Source: Lamellibrachia satsuma
Lineage: Eukaryota; Annelida; Polychaeta; Sabellida; Siboglinidae
Direction of reading: 5' to 3'
Assembly: GCA_033239005.1 (NCBI GenBank)
Contig: BSQZ01000022.1
Span: 6,031,001-6,095,000, forward strand
Length of the DNA stretch: 64,000 nt
Shown in pieces: positions 26,901 through 35,900 of the stretch. A model generated the notes under the pieces. The model worked only from the letters and a program-made list of their open reading frames with translations. It had not been told where the DNA came from and searched no databases. Position 1 is the first letter of the stretch; every line of letters starts with the position of its first letter. The position numbers were made by a program, and so were the translations under genes.

Positions 26901-29900
26901 AGTTGGTCGCTTCAGCCGAGTCTAAGCCATTAAGAAGTAACGATTGCACAGGGTTTCCATGTGTCACATCTCAGCAACCAGTGAAACCACGGCGACAGCC
27001 ACAACAAGGTGACCGCACAAAGAAAGTGGCAAACAAGCTTCAGCTGAAGCCAGGGGGCAGCAGCAGTGGTTGCAATAATAAAATTGAGAACGGTTCGCCC
27101 AAACGCATGCCTTCATTGAAGTTGAAAAAAGACACGAGCGATGTATTGGCGCAGAACAGATGGAATGAGCAGACGAGTGAGGCCGCTCTGACCATCGGTA
27201 GACCTCAACTATGTGGTCAGACGAAGGTGACCAGACAGAACTGTGTGGCCGTGTCCAGTGCTCACAGGACAGTGTCCAACGGGCCGGTCGCCAGCAAGTC
27301 TTGCACCGCGGCAAACTGCAGCAGTCGCACTGCACCGAACTGTGATACAGGAAGCCGAGGCAGACTGGAGAACAAGACGAACCACCACGTGACCACCAAG
27401 GAACAGACCGCCTGTCTGCACCAATTCATGCAACAGCACCACACCGGGTTCATTAACACCGCCAGTGCAGCTCCTCTGAAAACTTGCCACAACTCCACGG
27501 ATGCGCCAACCTTGCATGCTGCAGCGTCCACCATCAGTGTGGGGCGCAAGAAGGCTTACAAGTTGTACCAGACCTCAGAGCAAGGCAGTTACCCTTCACC
27601 CCAACTACCCGCTCCATCTGTCGCCCCATGCTCAGGCCATCCTACCAACAGTCATGTTGACCAGCAGCAGGAGAACGGCCTGTGTGGTCAGTCTTCTCTA
27701 ACCAACCACGTCTCCTCAATGTCTCGGTCCGGTCCTGGGCAAGCAACGTTTGAAAACCTTGCATGGAAGCTCGACAAGAAACCTCTTCCGACGACGCAGA
27801 GACAACAGCAATCATTGACGGCAAATGCCAGTCGAAGCAAGTGTGATTTGGATCGATCACCGCGCTCCAACGACCAGGTGAGTGTAGCAGGACACTTGAC
27901 ACGACACCTGGGGACAAATCATTGTCAACAACCCCAGTTCACATGTTTTATAAATTTCAATAATTGAAATCAATATGTTGAAAAAACGTAATTTCCGTTC
28001 ATTTTGTCAATTCAATTCACAATTTAATTTAGATAGAAACTTGCTATTTTAAGTGTGTTTGACGCTGCGTAATATAATCACTTTGGGCCAGATCAATTAT
28101 ATTAATATAGCAAGATTAGGGAATGATTTTTTTTTCAGTCATTCTGTTAATCTATGTTTACTATATTATCTACTGTATTATCTACTATATTATTAATACG
28201 TATATCATCTATATTCAAGAATTGTATGTTTGCAATAAATACATTAACAAGACAATGTTTAAGAAACTGTTTTTCATCATGTAACTGAATGATAAGCTTT
28301 GACTTGGACGTTACATCGCCGATATAGGTGCTGTGAACTGTGGCAGTGTTCACAATTATATTGTGAACTGTGGCACAATATAATTCATTCTTACTCTTGT
28401 TCCAGAATTCTGGCAGCATCAGCAAAAACAAGAAGAACCGGCGGAAAAAAGCGAATGAAGATCTGTCTTCACTCGGTGGGTGGACCAAATATGTTCTAGA
28501 AACCTTTCAAATGTGGATTAACAACCCTAGAGGCAAGGAAGTTAAGAGGAGATCAAATTGAAGTTTCTAAGATATTGAATGGGTATGAACATTTTTATAA
28601 AAATATTTTTTCTCACTCATGAAAGATAGCAGAACTTAGAGGACCTGAGGTAAAATTAGTAAAGGATCAGTGTAGATTGAATATCAGGAAGTACTCGTTC
28701 GCACAGACAACAATAAATGAATGGAACAAATTATCTACAGATTGTGTAACTGCTAACGGCGTGAATATGTTTAAAACAGGGTTGACACATATCTCTATAA
28801 CTATTACACAGACGAAAAAATGTTGACTCTCGATAAGCCAGTAAATGTGAAAAAATAGCCAAAAATGCAAAATTATATCGTTTTTTAGAAAATACCCAAA
28901 GAAATAAATAACATACATATAAGTATGACAGTGTCATTGATAACTTTACGGAAAATGTTGGTTAACATAAACGAATTATGTGTGCTACACTACACCACCA
29001 TGAATAAGTTCGCAAAAAATTCACAAACCCTTCACCAATTGTAATTCAAATTCGTGTAATGTTGCCTACATTTTTCTAAAAAAAGTAAATTAAGCATCAT
29101 TTCCTGGTTGTCAGTGATAACAGAAATGTCAATAGATGCTTGAAATGTGACGTTTTTTCACTGGCGTTTTTACGTATTGTTGACCAAACATAACGACCAT
29201 TTATAATATTGACATGTTCCCTTAATTTACCCCACAATGGCCCTTTAGTCTGTGTGTTTCCGATCATTTTGATTGGCCTGTTATCCACAGGGATCATTGG
29301 GTCACTTCTACTTGGCCGTGTCCGTTATAGGCAGGGGTCGAAATTAAGAAATTTACCCCCACTCGCCAGGGGGACTAGTAGCCTTAATATGTTACTCATC
29401 CCCATAAAAAATCACTAGTCCACATTTTTGGTGGACGTCGTCAAAATGCGACCTTTTTATGCAAATTCATATGTTGACCTGCAAGGCTCCTTAAACATAA
29501 AATGAACAAATAAATATCAATTTCATGATGATGCAGTGTAATTATTTTATTCAATTAGTACTAAATCAGATCCTGGGGTTCTGGACGTTGTCAATGGCCG
29601 CATGACTCGACTGTCAGTGAATGAAATCTTTCAGGATTTGGGCAACTGCATCTTCATCCATCTCCAACTCATCAGAGTCATCATCAATGTCATCAATGTC
29701 AGTGATGATGTTGCGCCTCCTTGCCCTGGGTCCAGCATGGTTCCAATGCTTCACTGCAGATGATGGACCAAACTGGTCCACACCAGGGGTTTCCAGCAAG
29801 ACTGTCATCAGATCTGACAGATGTGTGTCGGACTGCCTGCTTCTCCAGTCCGATTTAACAAACTTCATGTGGGAAAACCCCCTTTCAGCATCTGCTGAAG

Positions 29901-32900
29901 AGGCAGGAAGGGTGAGGATCAGATCAATGAGTCCCAGTACATTGGGGCACTGTGTCCCAAATGACAGGTTGACTTCCTCCCACGACAGCTTCTTCACTGT
30001 GGGATAACTTGTTTAGAGAAGACTCTTGAGCTTGGTCCACTCTGGTTCCACTTTGGAAACATCCAGCGCAGAGGACGAGAGGACCTGTCCAAATGTCTTG
30101 ACCAAGGTATCCACCTTGTCATCACCGAAGTCTTTCGTGAACAAGGGATGTTGGCCACAGCTTCAGGTTGGCGATTGATGAAGCTGCAGTTACATCTGCA
30201 AGGAAGTGGAGGAAGTGGAGGAAGTACACAACATCCTTGGAATGTAGCAGTGCGTAGTAATTCTTTGCCTTTGCGTGCTGCTCTGTTGTCCTTCCAGCTA
30301 CATCGGGGTTCATCACCTGGGATAAATTCAAGCCCCTTGTATCCCTTCAGCACATTGGAAACTGCTCTTGATATATGGGAACCCAATGTGTCCCGCCGAC
30401 TCTACTCGGAATACGGAGGGTCTCTCTGAGCTCATCAAAAGCTTGTTTGAGGCTGCTCCTGTTGAGGGGGCTGTTCTGATAGAAGACGTACAAAGAAAGG
30501 AGCAGTGCATCAACTTTCTTGTACAGCTGTCTCCCGCGAGCAGCATCCTTGTAAGCCAGTTCATTTCTGTGTGCAGAGCAGTGAACAGCTACAAGTTCTG
30601 GTCAGTCTGGCCGTTGTCGCAGTTTCACCACAAAGCCATTGTGTTTCCCCAACATGGTGCTTGTCCTGTCAGTTCCATTTCCCACAATCATCTTTTCCCA
30701 CGAGGGGCCAGCAAAGTAATCTGTGAAGAGAGTTGACATTGCCACTTCTATCACTCGGGCATCCCCCTTGGCAATATTTTTCACACCAACAAAGTGGACA
30801 TTGATTGACCCTTGGTGACAGAACCGAGCATATGCCAGTTCAGCCTCGGTGTGGCTGTTGTCAGTTGAACCATCGCAGAGGGACACAAACTTTGCCTCGG
30901 CAACCATCTCTTTGATTTTACCCTTTTGTGCCTGAGCAATATGATGGATAAGCGTTGCACACTGCTTGTCTTTTTTTAGACGTTGCCAGTCTGTACCCCT
31001 TTACCCTTTACCCCTTTCATGTCATCCAAGGTACACATCCACACAAAGTCTGTACATGGTCTTGAGTGTCCGGCAATGGCATGTGCGTTCCTGAAAAGCT
31101 TTTTCCAGTTGGTCCATCATCTCGTCCGCCACACTTGACCCTGTGTTGCTCTCTGCTTTCTCTCGTAAAGCCCATTTCATATGGCTTGCAGAACTATTGT
31201 GAGCTTTGATACTCTCCAATTTAAATACTGGGGAGCCGACGACAAAACTGCCTGCTTTCTCATACTTGAAGCAGTACTTACAAAACATTCTCATGTTTAG
31301 TTCAGTCTCGGTGTTCATCGCCGTCCCGTCACTCTCTCCACCTTCAACGTCAACGACAGCATCGTCGTCACGCCGGTCAGCGGCACCGCCAGCGTGAGCG
31401 GCAACGCCAGCACCAGCAGACAAACTTTTGTATTCGAGCCATGAGAATTGCTTTAGCCAGTGCGGCTGAAAATCTTGTTTCGTCTCACACGCATCGTACC
31501 TACGCTTATTTATGCACAACTTTATCATCGGCGCTCAGTTTTCTTTTGGGGGTTGGACCCCTTTTATGAAATTCCACATGATTTCGAAAGGAAACGCAGA
31601 AGATCGACAGTAAAAGTTAGTACTGTTCAGTGTACTATATTTGTACCCGTGTGCACAGATTTTAGACTACGTTGCAACGAGTAGTGGCTGCTCGTTTACG
31701 AAATCTGATATCTCGCGAACAAAGATTTAAAATTTAATTTTTCGATACAATGTGTTACGTTTATGTACGCCTAATTCATATTGCTTGCATTTATATTGTT
31801 GCAAAACAAGTGGAAAATAGCTACTCGCCCGGGGACTAGTGCAGGCCAAAGGTTACTCATCCCCAGGAACTTCTACTCGCCTCAGGTGAGGGGGCGAGCG
31901 TTAAGTCCGATCCCTGGTTATAGGTTCAAAGGCACAATAAACTACATTATGGCTGATAGTCACTGACTTAAGGACATGGTTTAGTTAAGTAGATGTAGTA
32001 CTGATGTATACTGGAATCACCGTAACCAGACGATATGTTCCGCATTCACGACAAACGAATAAAGCTGGTTCAAAGATCGACGCACACACAGTCGCTACTA
32101 TGGAAACATCATCAACTATGAAGTCGGGAGTTTCCAAAAGGACTGGTTTTTTAAAGGATGGATTGGTGAAATACAATGTTAGTGCCATGTGATTCTTTGT
32201 GGTGTCGACGTTCAGTTCAATACTTCCTACGGAAAAAATCAAAAATCAACTGACACGTTAGTCTCCCTAGCTACCTTAAATATGGTTAAGCATGTGTGCT
32301 CACAAAGTCACGAATAGATGATCATAAAATGTTGCACATATTTACGTACCTGTACAAAAACTTAAAGGGAAACGAAAGTCATGGTTTGGGGCCTATGCAC
32401 CTATAAGACTTACTAAAACATAACCATTGGTAACTACAATTAAGAATATCAATCCGGTGGTTTACTAAAAAATGGGCCGCGTTGTACTGTTAGAAAATCC
32501 TACGTTACAATTCACTCGCCAAATGAAAATATATTTGTGTTAACCTATTCCTATACTTGCCAACAGGATGTGGCCATGCTGTTTGCGTCCAAGTTATGTA
32601 ACATATTTTGGCTTTTGTTTATTAAACTAGTCCTCTTTATGATAAAATAGCACGTTTGTTTGAGAGTTTGCATTGGTTCTGTGTATGCCGGCCTCACTTA
32701 ATATGTCACATAGTCTAGATTACTCGAATTTTAACAGCTGCGCATACGTTTATTGGTCGCGCCTGTTAACGTGTCAGCCCTCAGTCAATAGGGGAAATGA
32801 CTGGAATATCCCACCTTTAGAACACATTCTGAGTAAACCAGTGACGTCATATTCTTGATTTTAGTTGCTTATGGTTAGTTCTAGTCCCTTTAGGTGCCTA

Positions 32901-35900
32901 GCCCCAAACCCAACACTTGTTTTGCTTTAAAGGTTCCTCCACAATAAATTTTTTTTGTAGTCTCATTTAAAATTTATTTTGCGAAAAATCAAACCTACCC
33001 AGTATCAACTGCAACATGCTAGCTCGTTTGTGCAACTTTTATATGTACAGTCGCGCCTCGTTATAACGCGGTAGTCGGGGTCCACGACTTCGGACCGCGT
33101 TGTAAGCGAGGCGCGTTAGGTGTTCTCATATCTGCCACCAGGGAGCTACTAAACAACAGCGACCGCCGCCCGCTTGCAGCATTGTCTTATACGGCAATAT
33201 GCAGTTTATGGAACTAATTAAACGTGTATACTAGCATCAACGTGTATTATTTTAAAATGTCACACCCTCTTGACTCTTGAACTGAGTAAAACACGTGTAC
33301 GTATGAAATAGATCTACGATGATGATGTACTGGACCAACAGGCCTACGAATCGAAAATAATAAGCTGGACCTGAGCAGCCGAAAACGTATATGATTTGAC
33401 AAACGTAGTATGCAAGCTGATAAAACACATAAAAAGACAATAGGTAGAATTAATAATTGTTTCACTTCGTCTTTCAACCGATCTCTACCGAAGCATAAAT
33501 TTATTACGCACCACTTAACATCGATTCATCATTTCATATGCGGACGACGAATTCGTATTTTCGCCACCGGTAGCGCCTTGGGTTAGGAATTTGGCATGTT
33601 AGTTTCGCGTCGCGAAAACGATTAAATTTATGATGTAACGGAAGCATGTAATTTCACCCAAGTGTTATCTTGGTACTGCATGTAAAATGCATTTAAAACG
33701 GTTGATCTGATTCTTACGCGAGGCATATTTGTGAATCTCGATTGCAATTTACAAACCGTCGAAGTGAAGCCAGCGACAGCGATTGATGTCGGCGGCAGCG
33801 CAAAACAAACAACACGTTGATACTCGTTCATTGACATTGTTCACCTAATGTTTCTTGAGAATTGTCAAAGCAATTCTAAGTAGGTTTAAGCGGGCCCATT
33901 TGACATTTTCCCCTGGCGGCAGAAATTCGGGGTCCACGACCGACCGCGTTATATCCGAATCCGCGTAATAACGGGGTGCGTTATAACGAGGCGCGACTGT
34001 AGTTTTAGTGAAATCATCGGACAAACTATTACATTACTTAATGTTTTGCCAAACATTAATTGAAGTGAAAATGGAAACGCTAAAAACGATTTTCACCCTT
34101 TTACAAATATTTCATTACTCTTGTTCTACTCAGTGATTGGTGATGGAAGTCACGCCCATGATCAGCATTGACCCACACAGTGTTTACCGTTTTGGATATC
34201 CACTGTTTTGAGCCTTACCAGATCTAACAACTAAAGTGAATTCTTTCAATCATTTAAACAAAAATGCTAATTTTTTATTAAATCGACTGTTGATGTTACT
34301 TAAACTATTCACATGCTACATATTTGGACATCAGTGAACCAGATCTGTGATAGGCCAAATCAGTTGAGGATGGAGTTTTAAAGGGAATAACAACAAGGCT
34401 CTAGCTACAATGTTCTTTCACTGTGTACATGAAGTTTAATGTTGTATGTACTACATGCCAAAATAAAAACAATTATGACAAATTTATTTATAGATAAAAT
34501 TAGATGTTTAATATACGTCAAACTCGCAAAGCGAAGCGCGCATAAAATTCGAAGTTAATGAGATTATATTCAGTCAGTGATTTCTTTGCAATGCTTCAGT
34601 TTTGTTTCACTCGCGTTACTATGGCAATTTTCCAAAATAAAAAGTATGTAATGATTTCGAACCACTAACAGCAAGTGATACCGCAGAATCGTCTTTAAAC
34701 TCGGATCTTTCGGAGCAGTTTAGCAACACCAGTAGCCTTTGACTTCAATCGTATTTACTTTTTGACTGAACCATGAAAACGACCACATAGAGCTGCCAAG
34801 TTTCTCGTTGTATATCTATCATACGCATACACATGTGACGTGGTCAAACATTACTCATACTTCCATATAAAGATAAAAATAAACAAAAACTTGCCATCTC
34901 CTAAGCCTAGCTTTGTGGAGCTAGGCGTACAAGATATAACTACCAGGTAGCTTTTATTTGTGTAATTTGTTATTGTTACATGGAAGTAAAAGAAATGTTT
35001 GACCACGTGACATGGGTATACATATAGTAAATATATGAGAAGTTTGCCTGCTCTATTTGGTCGTTTCCATTGTTAGGTCAGATAGTAAACATCCCAATAG
35101 CAGGAGTAGCACTGACGGGTGGTGGTGATTGCAATAGCAGGAGTAGCACTGACGGGTGGTGGTGATTGCAATAGCAGGAGTAGCACTGACGGGTGGTGGT
35201 GATTTCAATAGCAGGAGTAGCACTGACGGGTGGTGGTGATTGCAATAGCAGGAGTAGCACTGACGGGTGGTGGTGATTTCAGTAGCAGGAGTAGCACTGA
35301 CGGGTGGTGGTGATTGCAATAGCAGGAGTAGCACTGATGGGTGGTGGTGATTGCAATAGCAGGAGTAGCACTGATGGGTGGTGGTGATTGCAATAGCAGG
35401 AGTAGCACTGACGGGTGGTGGTGATTGCAATAGCAGGAGTAGCACTGACGGGTGCTGGTGATTTCAATAGCAGGAGTAGCACTGATGGGTGGTGGTGATT
35501 GCAATAGCAGGAGTAGCACTGATGGGTGGTGGTGATTGCAATAGCAGGAGTAGCACTGACGGGTGGTGGTGATTGCAATAGCAGGAGTAGCACTGATGGG
35601 TGGTGGTGATTGCAATAGCAGGAGTAGCACTGACGGGTGGTGGTGATTGCAGTAGCAGGAGTAGCACTGACGGGTGGTGGTGATTGCAATAGCAGGAGTA
35701 GCACTGACGGGTGGTGGTGATTGCAATAGCAGGAGTAGCACTGACGGGTGCTGGTGATTTCAATAGCAGGAGTAGCACTGACGGGTGGTGGTGATTGCAA
35801 TAGCAGGAGTAGCACTGAGGGGTGGTGGTGATTGCAATAGCAGGAGTAGCACTGACGGGTGGTGGTGATTTCAATAGCAGGAGTAGCACTGACGGGTGGT

